This document shows, one piece after another, positions 31,794 to 39,434 of a stretch of DNA of 47,177 bases; positions within the stretch are counted from its first letter, which is position 1, and the number at the start of each line of letters is the position of its first letter. Source of the DNA: Lipingzhangella_A rawalii. GTDB lineage: Bacteria; Actinomycetota; Actinomycetes; Streptosporangiales; Streptosporangiaceae. The notes under the pieces were generated by a model that did not search any database, was not told where the DNA came from, and worked only from the letters and a program-made list of their open reading frames with translations. The stretch lies in contig NZ_JAVLVT010000011.1 of assembly GCF_031628175.1 (NCBI RefSeq), positions 1 through 47,177 of the forward strand, given 5' to 3'. The translations under genes and the position numbers were made by a program.

Positions 31794-32732
31794 CTATCGA
31801 GTCGCGGTGTGGCCATTCCGGTCACCCCAGGAACCCCCTGCGTTGTTCTCCAACCAGGAACGGCACTCCGCCAGAAATCCCAACGCGGCCCTGTGGTACT
31901 CGGGGGCCGCCCAGCCAAGACTTATGTTGTGTCCGGCTTCGGCCTGGTGGTCGACCCGGACGAGCGGTGCTTCGGATAGGCGGCTGGTCATGTCTGTCAG
32001 CGTGGCGTCGTCCAGGAGCCACCAGAACTCGTGTTCGGCGAAGGTGAACCGTACCGGGACGGTAACCCGCGGCGCGAGCCGTGCGTAGTGATCTGGCCAG
32101 TGTGGCCACTCCTGCTCCTCCCGCGGCGGCACCGGAGAGACCAGCCTCCGGCACTGCTGGAACGTCTCGGGTGGGTAGAGTTGCAGTGGCCCCCAGTTCA
32201 TCCGGATCTCGCCGGCGAAGGTGTTCGGCGGGTGGAGCCCGTCTCGGCTGTAGCCGAAGCCGCATCCGGAGATGTCCAGCCCGACAACGCGGTTCTCGGT
32301 GTCGTCAGCGGCCAGATGCAGGGCGACCATGCCGCCGTAGGAATGGGCGACCACGAAGAACCCGGCAACCCCCGGCAGGGTGCGGGCGAACGCACGCAAC
32401 ACGCCGTGCAGCGTGGTGGACTGCTCGGCCAGGCTCTGCCCGTCATGCAGGTCATCCGCGAAGCGGCCGTATCCCGGACGATCCAGTGCCAGGACCGTGT
32501 AGCCGTGAGCTCCGGCGAGATCGAGGAGTGAGAGGTCGGGGTGTGCCTGCCCGTGGAAGTACCCGGCGCCGGTGGCACGGCCGTGCAGCGCCACGATCAC
32601 GACACTGTGGGATGAGGCCGCCTCGGCGGTACGGGGCTGGGCGAGAAGGCCGGATATCCGCACCCCGCCGGCGTCCAGGACCACATCGTGCACCTCCGCG
32701 GGTGCGGCACGCGGGTGCGTACCAGTCGTCAC
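31794..32732 (-). CDS. Alpha/beta-fold hydrolase, last gene of the 12-gene operon
   Basis: A 312-residue hydrolase from GTG 32732, which overlaps the TrpC-like stop (GTGA). The nucleophile is in AHSYGGMVAL, an acid may lie in FTFAEHEFWW, and the His is in AEAGHNISLGW, so the triad looks complete. The middle holds an aromatic-rich cap (MNWGPLQLYPPETFQQC). It may release or trim the product of the operon, or act on a bulky hydrophobic ester. Confidence 0.82.
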   Translation of the reverse strand: MTTGTHPRAAPAEVHDVVLDAGGVRISGLLAQPRTAEAASSHSVVIVALHGRATGAGYFHGQAHPDLSLLDLAGAHGYTVLALDRPGYGRFADDLHDGQSLAEQSTTLHGVLRAFARTLPGVAGFFVVAHSYGGMVALHLAADDTENRVVGLDISGCGFGYSRDGLHPPNTFAGEIRMNWGPLQLYPPETFQQCRRLVSPVPPREEQEWPHWPDHYARLAPRVTVPVRFTFAEHEFWWLLDDATLTDMTSRLSEAPLVRVDHQAEAGHNISLGWAAPEYHRAALGFLAECRSWLENNAGGSWGDRNGHTATR

Positions 32733-33478
32733 GGGTTCCCCCCAAGGATCTGATGGGGGGCCTCCCCCGTGGTCCGGCCGCCGGCGGAACTGTCCCTGGC
32801 CTCCCGAAGCGCCGCAACCCAGTCCTCGGGGGCGGTGGTCCGCATGAGGGCCGTGCCCACGAGCAGTCCCGCGAAGCCGGCGTCCAGCACACGGGCCGCT
32901 GTCGCGGGACTGTCGATAGCGCTGGCACTGACCGGGCACGGGGTGCCGGTAGCGATCAGCGACGGCAGCAGGCCAAGACTGCGGTCGAGCTCTCCGCCGC
33001 CGCGCTCCCGGTTGCGAATGTTCTTGTTGTTCACCGCGATCACGCATTTGTCCGGGTGCGGGACCAGGTCCACCTCGGCCTGCTCGGTCACCTCCACGAA
33101 GGGGGTGAGACCGCTCCCCAGACAGGCGCTCACCAGAGACGGGAGGGTGGCCTTCGGAAGTAGCCCCGCGGTGACGAGTACGGCCGAGGCCCCCAGCTCC
33201 ACCGATTCGGTGATGTGCTTGCGTCTGGTGATGAAGTCCTTGCGCAGGATCGGCCGTTCGGTCGCGGCGGCGACGTCCCGAAGCAGCTGCGGTCCGCCCC
33301 CGAACCAGCGTCCGGTTACTACGGAGAGACACGGGGCGCCCGCCCGATCGTACCGGGCGGCGATGTCCTGGGGAGAGCGGTGTGCCAGAAGGTCGCCGCC
33401 TTCGGAGCTGCGGGCCTTGATCTCCGCGATCACCGGAATGTCCGCGCTCAACAGAGCATCGATGAAGCGATGCGGCAT
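32729..33478 (-). CDS. trpC: TrpC-like indole-3-glycerol-phosphate synthase, atypical
   Basis: A 249-residue TIM-barrel protein from ATG 33478, with AAGGA upstream. TrpC closes the pyrrole ring of 1-(2-carboxyphenylamino)-deoxyribulose phosphate with loss of CO2 and water. Key residues are kept at Glu19 and Lys21 (IAEIKARS), Lys80 (LRKDF), Glu129 (FVEVTEQ) and Asn151 (VNNKN). The strictly conserved SESGI near the end is SASAI here, so the second catalytic Glu is Ala185. The N-terminus is also shorter than in housekeeping TrpC. Both changes suggest a relaxed or altered substrate. It is followed by the hydrolase and preceded, with an 80-bp gap, by the TrpF-like gene. Confidence 0.85.
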   Translation of the reverse strand: MPHRFIDALLSADIPVIAEIKARSSEGGDLLAHRSPQDIAARYDRAGAPCLSVVTGRWFGGGPQLLRDVAAATERPILRKDFITRRKHITESVELGASAVLVTAGLLPKATLPSLVSACLGSGLTPFVEVTEQAEVDLVPHPDKCVIAVNNKNIRNRERGGGELDRSLGLLPSLIATGTPCPVSASAIDSPATAARVLDAGFAGLLVGTALMRTTAPEDWVAALREARDSSAGGRTTGEAPHQILGGNP

Positions 33479-33558
33479 CGATCGTCCTTTCCACGATGGC
33501 CGGGTCCGGTACAACTCGGGGACGGGGTGTTCCATGGTGGGTGGTCCGTCGTGGCGGG

Positions 33559-34284
33559 TCATCCCCGCTCGACGCAGGTGCGGCCGGTGCCACGCCAGGT
33601 GTGGGCAAGTTCCCGGACGGCAGCGGCTGACAGGGTTCCGTCCGGGCCGCGTGCGCCGGTGTCGACATCGATGCCACGAAACCCCGGACACCGCAGAACC
33701 TTGGTGTAGTCCGTCAGGTTGTGCGCGGTGACGCCCCCGGCGAGGAGAAACGGCCGGGAAAGGCGACCGGCGATCTCAACGACCTCCTGGTCGGACACCT
33801 GCTCTCCGGTGCTGCCAAGCCGCCCGTTCGCCCCCGCTCTGTCGATCAGGAACAGGTCGGTGCCCGCACGCGTGTAGGAGTCCAGCAGCGGAAGTTCCGG
33901 ACAGTCACCGTCGGCGACGTGCAGCACCTTGATGATGACGCAGTCGGGCAGAGCGGTACGCAGTCGCTGGACCACGCCCGGCGGCTGGTAGGCGTGCAGC
34001 TGGATCCAGCGCACCCCGGACCGTTCCACAAGCCACGCCAGCCTGCCCGCATCGCTGAGGAAGGTCACCAGTACCGGCTCCAGGGTGGCGGTGTCGGATG
34101 TGGCCCGGGCGAGGGCGACCAGGTCGCGCTCCGACAGGTCCGCCGAGCCCTCGGGGACCCCGTGCCACAAGCCGACACAGTCGGCGCCGGTGGCGGCCAG
34201 CGAGCGCACCTCCTGCGGGGTGGTGGCTCCACAGATCTTGACGAGCCGGTCCGAGGCCCGTTTCCCAACCCGCGCGGGCGTCAT
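33559..34284 (-). CDS. trpF: TrpF-like phosphoribosylanthranilate isomerase
   Basis: A 241-residue barrel from ATG 34284, which overlaps the dehydrogenase stop (ATGA). TrpF carries out the Amadori rearrangement of an N-phosphoribosyl amine to the aminodeoxyribulose phosphate. The general base Cys18 (VKICGATT) and general acid Asp148 (LFLIDRAG) are conserved, as is the phosphate-binding end (GIDVDTGARGPDGT). The catalytic centre therefore looks intact, unlike TrpC and TrpD of the same operon. Confidence 0.88.
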   Translation of the reverse strand: MTPARVGKRASDRLVKICGATTPQEVRSLAATGADCVGLWHGVPEGSADLSERDLVALARATSDTATLEPVLVTFLSDAGRLAWLVERSGVRWIQLHAYQPPGVVQRLRTALPDCVIIKVLHVADGDCPELPLLDSYTRAGTDLFLIDRAGANGRLGSTGEQVSDQEVVEIAGRLSRPFLLAGGVTAHNLTDYTKVLRCPGFRGIDVDTGARGPDGTLSAAAVRELAHTWRGTGRTCVERG

Positions 34285-35426
34285 GGACTGAGTCCCAACG
34301 CCGAGGCGATGCGGTTGTACTGTATCTCGTTCGTCCCGGAGTAGATCGTGCCACCGACCGCGTCGCGCACGCCCTTCTCCAGGCCCTGCTCCGTCAGGTA
34401 GCCGTGTCCGCCGAACACGTTCACGGCGGCGAGACTGGTGGCCATGTTGTTCTCGCTGGCGATGGTTTTGGAGATCGCCAGGTCCGTGGTGACGTCTTTC
34501 CCGGCGGCAAGGCGCGCCCCGGTGTCGAAGATCCACTTGCGGGCCGTTTCCGTGCGGATCTTCATGTCGACGATCTGATTGGAGACCGACTGGTGGGAAC
34601 CGATCGGACGCCCGAAGGACCGTCGGGTGCGTGCGTACTCGACACAGCGGGCGAGCCGGTGCCGCATCTCCCCGGTGGTCACGGCGAACGTCAACAGGAT
34701 CTCCCGTTGCATGACGAAGTCGAGAACGAGGAAGCCCCCACCGACGCGGCCCAGAACCTGGTCTGAGGGGATCCGACAGTTGTCGAAGGACAGTTCACCC
34801 AGGGGGGAGGTTCGCAGCCCCATCTTGGGAAGCGCCGGCCCGACGGCAAGCCCCGGGGTGGCCCGGTCGACGAGGAAGGCGGTGATGCCAAGCGCCCCAC
34901 CATCCGGGTGGGTACGCGCGTAGACCACGAACACATCCGCCACCGGCCCGTTGGTGACGAAGGTCTTACTTCCGGTCAGGACGAACTCGTCTCCGTCCCG
35001 GTGTGCGTGAGTGTGCATGGCGAGGGCGTCGGAGCCACTGTCCGGCTCGGTGATGGCATGTGCACCAATCGCCTCTCCGGAGCAGATTCGCGGGAGGTAC
35101 TTTTCCTGCTGGGCCGTAGTCCCGAAGCGGTGGAGGGGGATTCCGGTGCTGGCCATGGTTGTGGTGGCGGAGAAGCTGAGCCCGGAGTCGCGGCAGTGCT
35201 CGCCCAAACTCTCCAGCGCATGCATGGTGGTGAGCAGGGAGTGTCCGCGACCGCCCCACTGGGGATCGAAGGGCAGACCGAACAGGCGGGCCTTTCGGAG
35301 TAGCTGCCATTGGTCCCAGGCGAATTCGGCGGACTCGTCGCGAGCGAGGTGGCCAGTACTGAGCTCCTCGCCGCACTGGGCCAGCTCCGCGCGCACCTCG
35401 GTCTGTTCGACCGTTTCGGAGATCAT
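34281..35426 (-). CDS. Acyl-CoA dehydrogenase family flavoprotein
   Basis: A 381-residue enzyme, full length for the family, with AAGGAG 7 bases before ATG 35426. It has the standard FAD and substrate motifs (AITEPDSGSDA, GSKTFVTNG, RRSFGRPIGSHQ, FGGHGYL). At the usual catalytic position the sequence reads IYSGTNEIQ, with Ser instead of Glu. As in isovaleryl-CoA dehydrogenase, a Glu in the helix VMQREILL could serve instead. In clusters with a stand-alone adenylation enzyme and a carrier protein, relatives oxidise an aminoacyl thioester, for example prolyl to pyrrolyl. Such a role fits its place here. Confidence 0.88.
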   Translation of the reverse strand: MISETVEQTEVRAELAQCGEELSTGHLARDESAEFAWDQWQLLRKARLFGLPFDPQWGGRGHSLLTTMHALESLGEHCRDSGLSFSATTTMASTGIPLHRFGTTAQQEKYLPRICSGEAIGAHAITEPDSGSDALAMHTHAHRDGDEFVLTGSKTFVTNGPVADVFVVYARTHPDGGALGITAFLVDRATPGLAVGPALPKMGLRTSPLGELSFDNCRIPSDQVLGRVGGGFLVLDFVMQREILLTFAVTTGEMRHRLARCVEYARTRRSFGRPIGSHQSVSNQIVDMKIRTETARKWIFDTGARLAAGKDVTTDLAISKTIASENNMATSLAAVNVFGGHGYLTEQGLEKGVRDAVGGTIYSGTNEIQYNRIASALGLSP

Positions 35427-35437
35427 GGGGGCGCTCC

Positions 35438-35812
35438 TTAGTACGTGGAGTGTGTCTGTCCGTCCAAGTTGTGGACCTCGTCGCCCCGCAGGGCCGGAGA
35501 GAAGACGCACACCAGGCGGAGGTCCTCGTGTTCACTGGCGATCAGAAAGTGGGGATCGTGCTGGTCCAGGGCGTACACGCGTCCAACCGTGATCGGGTGG
35601 GAGGTGCCGTCGAGTTCGACAACCTGGCCGGAGCCTTCGATGCAGTAGCAGGCTTCCAGATGGTTGGGGTATTCGAGTCGGGACTTCGTCCCAGCCCAGA
35701 CGATGGTGTCGGTCAGGCTGTAGCCCAGCCCGTCCTCCTGGAGGAGAAATCGTCGGCTCAGACCGTTGCCCCATTCGACGGTTCGGACGTTCGCAAGGTC
35801 ACGAATGATCAT
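35438..35812 (-). CDS. EctC-like ectoine synthase (cupin cyclase)
   Basis: A 124-residue cupin closely resembling L-ectoine synthase, which closes a cyclic amidine from N-acetyl-diaminobutyrate. The metal ligands known for EctC are kept: Glu53 (HLEACYCIEG), Tyr80 (GRVYALD) and His88 (QHDPHFL). Other EctC-typical phrases are RFLLQEDG, CVFSPALRGDEVH and the HxxDG tail. No ectA, ectB or ectD is near, and it is embedded by 4-base overlap with the TrpA-like gene and an 11-bp gap before the dehydrogenase. A ring-closing or imine-forming step on a pathway intermediate is therefore more likely than ectoine synthesis. Confidence 0.85.
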   Translation of the reverse strand: MIIRDLANVRTVEWGNGLSRRFLLQEDGLGYSLTDTIVWAGTKSRLEYPNHLEACYCIEGSGQVVELDGTSHPITVGRVYALDQHDPHFLIASEHEDLRLVCVFSPALRGDEVHNLDGQTHSTY

Positions 35813-36621
35813 GGTGCACTCCAGTGGTCAGGAGATGGAGAACAGGAACGAACGAAGTCCCGGAAGTCGGCGACAACATCGCCGCCCTTCTCCTGGGATC
35901 GCGCAATGTGGGTGACGCCCGCCGACCCGATCACCGCGGCGTCCGCACCCGCCGCTGCCACCGACCACACGTCCTGTCGGGTCCGCACCCCAAATCCGAC
36001 AGCGACCGGTGCCGAGGTCAGCGTCTTGAGGTGGGCTATCGTCTCGGCCAGCGAGGAGTAGCCCACGGTCGGGCTCGTACCGCTACGTCCGTACCGGGCA
36101 ACGAGATAGAGGAAAGCGGTGGCCCGGCCAGCGGCCGCTGCCATGGTCGCGGGGGTGCTCTGTGCGTAGCAGGTACTGACGACGGGTAGTCCCGCCGCTG
36201 TTGTGCGGCGATAGTACTCCTCGCTCAACCGGGGCGGCAGGGCGTGGGCCAGCAGCGCGTCGGCACCCGAATCTGCGACCGCGGCAACCATCGCGGCAAT
36301 TCCCCGGGGCCGCATCGTGTGGCCCCAGTCGGCCAACACGGCGATTCGCAGCTGGCGCAATCTTGGGCGCACCTGGGCGACAACGGTAAGCACGTCCTCG
36401 ACGCCCACCCCCCGGGCCAGTGCCCGCCGGGCTGACTCCCGCACCACCGGACCGTCGGTCACCGAGTCAGGGAACGGAACGGCAAGCTCCAGACAGTCGA
36501 CTCCCTCCTCGTCAAGCATGAACACGAGATCGTGAAGTTCCGGAAGCGGGGGATCCCCCGCATTGAGAAACAGGGTCAACGCGGGCCGCTCGGGCCCAGC
36601 GGAACCGAAGAACTCAGGCAT
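35809..36621 (-). CDS. trpA: TrpA-like tryptophan synthase alpha subunit
   Basis: A 270-residue barrel from ATG 36621, overlapping the TrpD-like gene by 8 bases. TrpA splits indole-3-glycerol phosphate into indole and glyceraldehyde-3-phosphate. Catalytic Glu45 and Asp56 lie in LELAVPFPDSVTDGP with the same 11-residue spacing as Glu49 and Asp60 of Salmonella TrpA. The phosphate-binding GFGVRTRQDV and VIGSAG are present. There is no trpB in the window, so a free indole, or a ring freed of its glycerol-phosphate arm, would be the product, as with plant BX1. Confidence 0.88.
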   Translation of the reverse strand: MPEFFGSAGPERPALTLFLNAGDPPLPELHDLVFMLDEEGVDCLELAVPFPDSVTDGPVVRESARRALARGVGVEDVLTVVAQVRPRLRQLRIAVLADWGHTMRPRGIAAMVAAVADSGADALLAHALPPRLSEEYYRRTTAAGLPVVSTCYAQSTPATMAAAAGRATAFLYLVARYGRSGTSPTVGYSSLAETIAHLKTLTSAPVAVGFGVRTRQDVWSVAAAGADAAVIGSAGVTHIARSQEKGGDVVADFRDFVRSCSPSPDHWSAP

Positions 36622-37669
36622 GTGCCACCGCCGTGGAGGTGGGGCCACCCGAGGGGGCTGTGGCACGCATCCGCTCCACGAGGGCTCTGGCCTGGCCCCC
36701 CTCCATCGTGGTCCGGGCCGCCCGGAGCGCGTCCCGCCAGTCGGGGGTGTGCCCGGACGCCACCGCGAGAGCCGCAGCATTGAGCCGGACCGTATGGGCT
36801 ATCGCGGCGTTGGTCTGACCAGCCAGGATGTCGAGGAAGTGCGGCACCGCGGTATCCGGATCCACGGGAGCGAGATCCTCGAGGGTGCCCTCAGCCGCCA
36901 CCAGGCTCCCCCGGGCGATGACCGTCTCCCGGTCCTCGTTCGGCGGGGCGCTGACGTGAACGACGTTATCCACGAACCCGAGCAGTTCGTCGGCTCCCAG
37001 TTCGTTGTGGCAGATCCAGACGGTGTCGGGGCATCCCCCCGCCGCCAACGCCCGGACCGTGTCCACCGGAAACTCCGTGGAAACGCCGGTTACCTGGGCC
37101 GATACCGGAAGGTTGGATAGGAACGGGCCGAGCGTGTTCAGAAACCGGCCGAAGGGTCGCAGACTTGTCGGTGCCAGCAGCCGGGCCAGCCGCGACAGCT
37201 CGGACGGATAGACGAATGGACCCGCGAAGGCGAGCCCCCACTGGTCCAACGCGTCGTGCGTCTGCCCCCGGGAGACGGTTAACGGGATACCGAGCTGCTC
37301 CACGAGGTCATAGGAACCAAGGACACTCTGGTAGGCGCGAGACCCCGTCTTCACGACGGGCACCCCGGTGCTGGCCGCGACAACCGCAGCCGCAGTGGAG
37401 ACATTGACCGTGTGCGGGCCCCCACCGGTGCCGACAATGTTGACCGTGCCCGGCCACTGCTCCTCCCCGGTGTGGTGACGCTCGGTCAGGGAGTCGAGTA
37501 GGGGCCGGAGGACGTCCGGGCCGGGCAGCCGAGTGGCCAGGGTCGACAGGAGCGCCGCCGCCCACGCCCGGTCCAGGTTGTGGGTGTTGAGCCGTTCCCA
37601 CACCTGGCGCCAGGTGTGGGAACGGTCCGGCGGCTCCCCCGACACGAGGCTCCGCAGCACGTCAGACAT
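36614..37669 (-). CDS. trpD: TrpD-like anthranilate phosphoribosyltransferase, atypical
   Basis: A 351-residue member of the TrpD family, coupled to ACP 2 by an 8-base overlap (ATG 37669). The PRPP site IVGTGGGPHTVNVST is recognisable, but several acceptor-site residues differ: GTGGD is GTGGG, KHGNR is KTGSR (residues 107-111), and the HPAM...VRRELG stretch that holds anthranilate reads YPSEL...SLRPFG, without the expected Arg. TrpD transfers phosphoribose onto the amine of anthranilate; these changes suggest another amine acceptor. Codons 15-26 contain a perfect 34-bp palindrome. Confidence 0.85.
   Translation of the reverse strand: MSDVLRSLVSGEPPDRSHTWRQVWERLNTHNLDRAWAAALLSTLATRLPGPDVLRPLLDSLTERHHTGEEQWPGTVNIVGTGGGPHTVNVSTAAAVVAASTGVPVVKTGSRAYQSVLGSYDLVEQLGIPLTVSRGQTHDALDQWGLAFAGPFVYPSELSRLARLLAPTSLRPFGRFLNTLGPFLSNLPVSAQVTGVSTEFPVDTVRALAAGGCPDTVWICHNELGADELLGFVDNVVHVSAPPNEDRETVIARGSLVAAEGTLEDLAPVDPDTAVPHFLDILAGQTNAAIAHTVRLNAAALAVASGHTPDWRDALRAARTTMEGGQARALVERMRATAPSGGPTSTAVAHA
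37592..37625. repeat. Perfect 34-bp palindrome inside the TrpD-like gene
   Basis: CCGTTCCCACACCTGGC (37592-37608) is followed directly by its exact reverse complement (37609-37625), so both strands read the same. It lies 45-78 bases after the trpD start. In RNA it would form a very stable stem, and as DNA it could be a repressor site. The encoded residues (RSHTWRQVWER) look tolerated rather than conserved. Confidence 0.8.
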
Positions 37670-37934
37670 CCTGCGGCTCCACGCCCCGCCGTTGACGTCG
37701 TTCGGTGATGAACGCGGAGATCGCCGTGACCGTGCGGAAGTTCTCTGGGTTCATTTCCGTGTCCTCAACCGCGAGGTCGAAGTTGTTCTCCACCCAGGAG
37801 ATGAGCTTCAACGTACCGATGCTGTCGATGACGCTGTCGGCCAGCAGGTCATGGTCGTCGTCGAGCTGATCGGTGGTGAGGTCAGGGAGGAACTCGCTGA
37901 TGATGAACTGCTTGATGGCGTCGTTGTGACTCAT
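37662..37934 (-). CDS. Acyl/peptidyl carrier protein 2
   Basis: A 90-residue carrier protein with the phosphopantetheine serine at Ser38 (SVIDSIGTLKL). It sits 36 bp after the adenylation enzyme, a pairing typical for loading an amino acid or aryl acid onto a stand-alone carrier. Its 3' end overlaps the TrpD-like start by 8 bases. It probably holds the substrate of the acyl-CoA dehydrogenase-like enzyme. Confidence 0.9.
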   Translation of the reverse strand: MSHNDAIKQFIISEFLPDLTTDQLDDDHDLLADSVIDSIGTLKLISWVENNFDLAVEDTEMNPENFRTVTAISAFITERRQRRGVEPQDV

Positions 37935-37970
37935 AGGTTTCCTTCCGAGATGAATGACAATAGGGGCGAG

Positions 37971-39434
37971 CTAGAGGCGATCGAGTGCGGTACGGTCCAC
38001 CTTTCCGGTGGAGGTGCGTGGGAGCGCCTCGTCGAGAACACGGAAGTTCGTGGGAACGAAGGCGCGAGGTAGCCGTTGGACGCAGTGCCGGCGCAGGCTG
38101 AGACTGGTCAGCTCGGATTCCTGGGTGCGGCGTATGACGGAGAGTAGGGCCCGCCCGGCCACCGGGTCGGGAACGGTAGTCACCCCGGCCTCCAGGACGT
38201 CGGGGTGACTGAGCAAGGTGCGTTCCACCTCGGCGAGGTTGACCGCGACGCCGCGAATCTTGACCTGGAAGTCGACACGACCGAGGAGCCGTATACTTCC
38301 ATCGGCCTCTCGCCGCACCAGGTCGCCGGTGCGATACCACTGACGTTCGTCCCGCCCCAAGGGATGGCTGAGAAAGGCGTCGCTTCGTAGGCCCCGGTCG
38401 AGGTAGCCTTCCGACTGGAACGGGGTACAGACATACAGCTCACCGGTTCCGGCGTGCGTCACCTCCTCCCCGTTGTCGTCCAGGACGAGTGCCCGGACTC
38501 CGGGGATCGGGGATCCGATCGGCAGCCCCCCGTCGCGGTGGGTTTCCGTACCGGTGATTTCGTGCCGGAAGCTGTCGTTGGTCTCGGTACAGCCGTACAC
38601 GTTGTGGGCGCGGGCGCGAGGCAGGAGCCACGTCAAACCCGCGTGGGTGCGTTCCGGAAGCACATCTCCGGTGACGATCGCGTGCCTGACTCCGGCGAGA
38701 GGCGTATCCGCAGCTCGTGCCGCATCTAGGAGCAGCCCGTAGGCCATGGGCACCGCCTGCATCACCGTCACCTCATGGGTCACGATCAGCTTGAGCAGGT
38801 GTCGCCCCTGGGCGGCGTACTCGGGGTCGACCAGGACGACGCGTGCCCCGTGGGCTAGGCTCGTCCAGATATCGAACAGGCACAGGTCGAAGCTCAACGG
38901 CGCGTGGTTGAGCACCGTCGTCCCCGGGCCGAGGTCGAACGCCGGCCCAGCCCAGTCCATGAACCGGCCTACGGCCGCCCCGCCCAACGGAACGATCTTC
39001 GGGCGTCCCGTGGACCCGGACGTGGTTAGCATAAACGTCGTCCCGTCCGGAATCCGCTGCCGGGTCCACTCCTCGGGAGTGTGGACCTGCTCCGGATCCC
39101 CGGTGGCGGGCAGGATGAAGCGGCATCCGGCTTTCCGGGCCAGGTCGGTGGCGGTGTCCGACGGTAGGTCTGTGGGCAGCAGCAGAAAGGGACGTTCGTC
39201 GCACAGACACGCCAGCACCAGGGCCACCGCCTCGGGTGACTTGGCGGCCCAGATCCCGAGGGGACGATCGAACTCGGGTTCCACCCGTTCCAGCCGGGTG
39301 CGTTGGGCCTGCGTCCGGTGGTGCAGGTGCCCGTAGCTCGTCTCCTGCCCGTGCCACACGAGTGCCGGTGCTGCTGGCCGGTCCCGAGCCTGGTCCAGGA
39401 TGCGTTCGCCCAGGGGTGTCCGGTCTGACCTCAC
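37971..39434 (-). CDS. Stand-alone adenylation enzyme (amino-acid or aryl-acid AMP ligase)
   Basis: A 487-residue ANL-family ligase from GTG 39434, overlapping the MaoC stop (GTGA). Core motifs are present: TTSGSTGRPK (about residues 137-146), NHAPLSFDLCLFD, YGCTETND, YRTGDLV, and the C-terminal catalytic lysine in STGKVDR. The overall make, including PLSFDL and TETND, recalls prolyl-AMP ligases such as RedM/PigI, which load proline on a carrier before oxidation to pyrrole. I cannot assign the substrate from the pocket residues with confidence. Confidence 0.87.
   Translation of the reverse strand: MRSDRTPLGERILDQARDRPAAPALVWHGQETSYGHLHHRTQAQRTRLERVEPEFDRPLGIWAAKSPEAVALVLACLCDERPFLLLPTDLPSDTATDLARKAGCRFILPATGDPEQVHTPEEWTRQRIPDGTTFMLTTSGSTGRPKIVPLGGAAVGRFMDWAGPAFDLGPGTTVLNHAPLSFDLCLFDIWTSLAHGARVVLVDPEYAAQGRHLLKLIVTHEVTVMQAVPMAYGLLLDAARAADTPLAGVRHAIVTGDVLPERTHAGLTWLLPRARAHNVYGCTETNDSFRHEITGTETHRDGGLPIGSPIPGVRALVLDDNGEEVTHAGTGELYVCTPFQSEGYLDRGLRSDAFLSHPLGRDERQWYRTGDLVRREADGSIRLLGRVDFQVKIRGVAVNLAEVERTLLSHPDVLEAGVTTVPDPVAGRALLSVIRRTQESELTSLSLRRHCVQRLPRAFVPTNFRVLDEALPRTSTGKVDRTALDRL

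Noticed and set aside
35438..35812. Ectoine biosynthesis
   Set aside because: Only an EctC-like gene is present; ectA, ectB and ectD are absent and the gene is embedded in another operon.
32729..37669. A primary tryptophan operon
   Set aside because: trpE and trpB are missing, gene order is broken up by EctC-like and acyl-CoA dehydrogenase genes, and TrpC and TrpD have unusual active-site residues.
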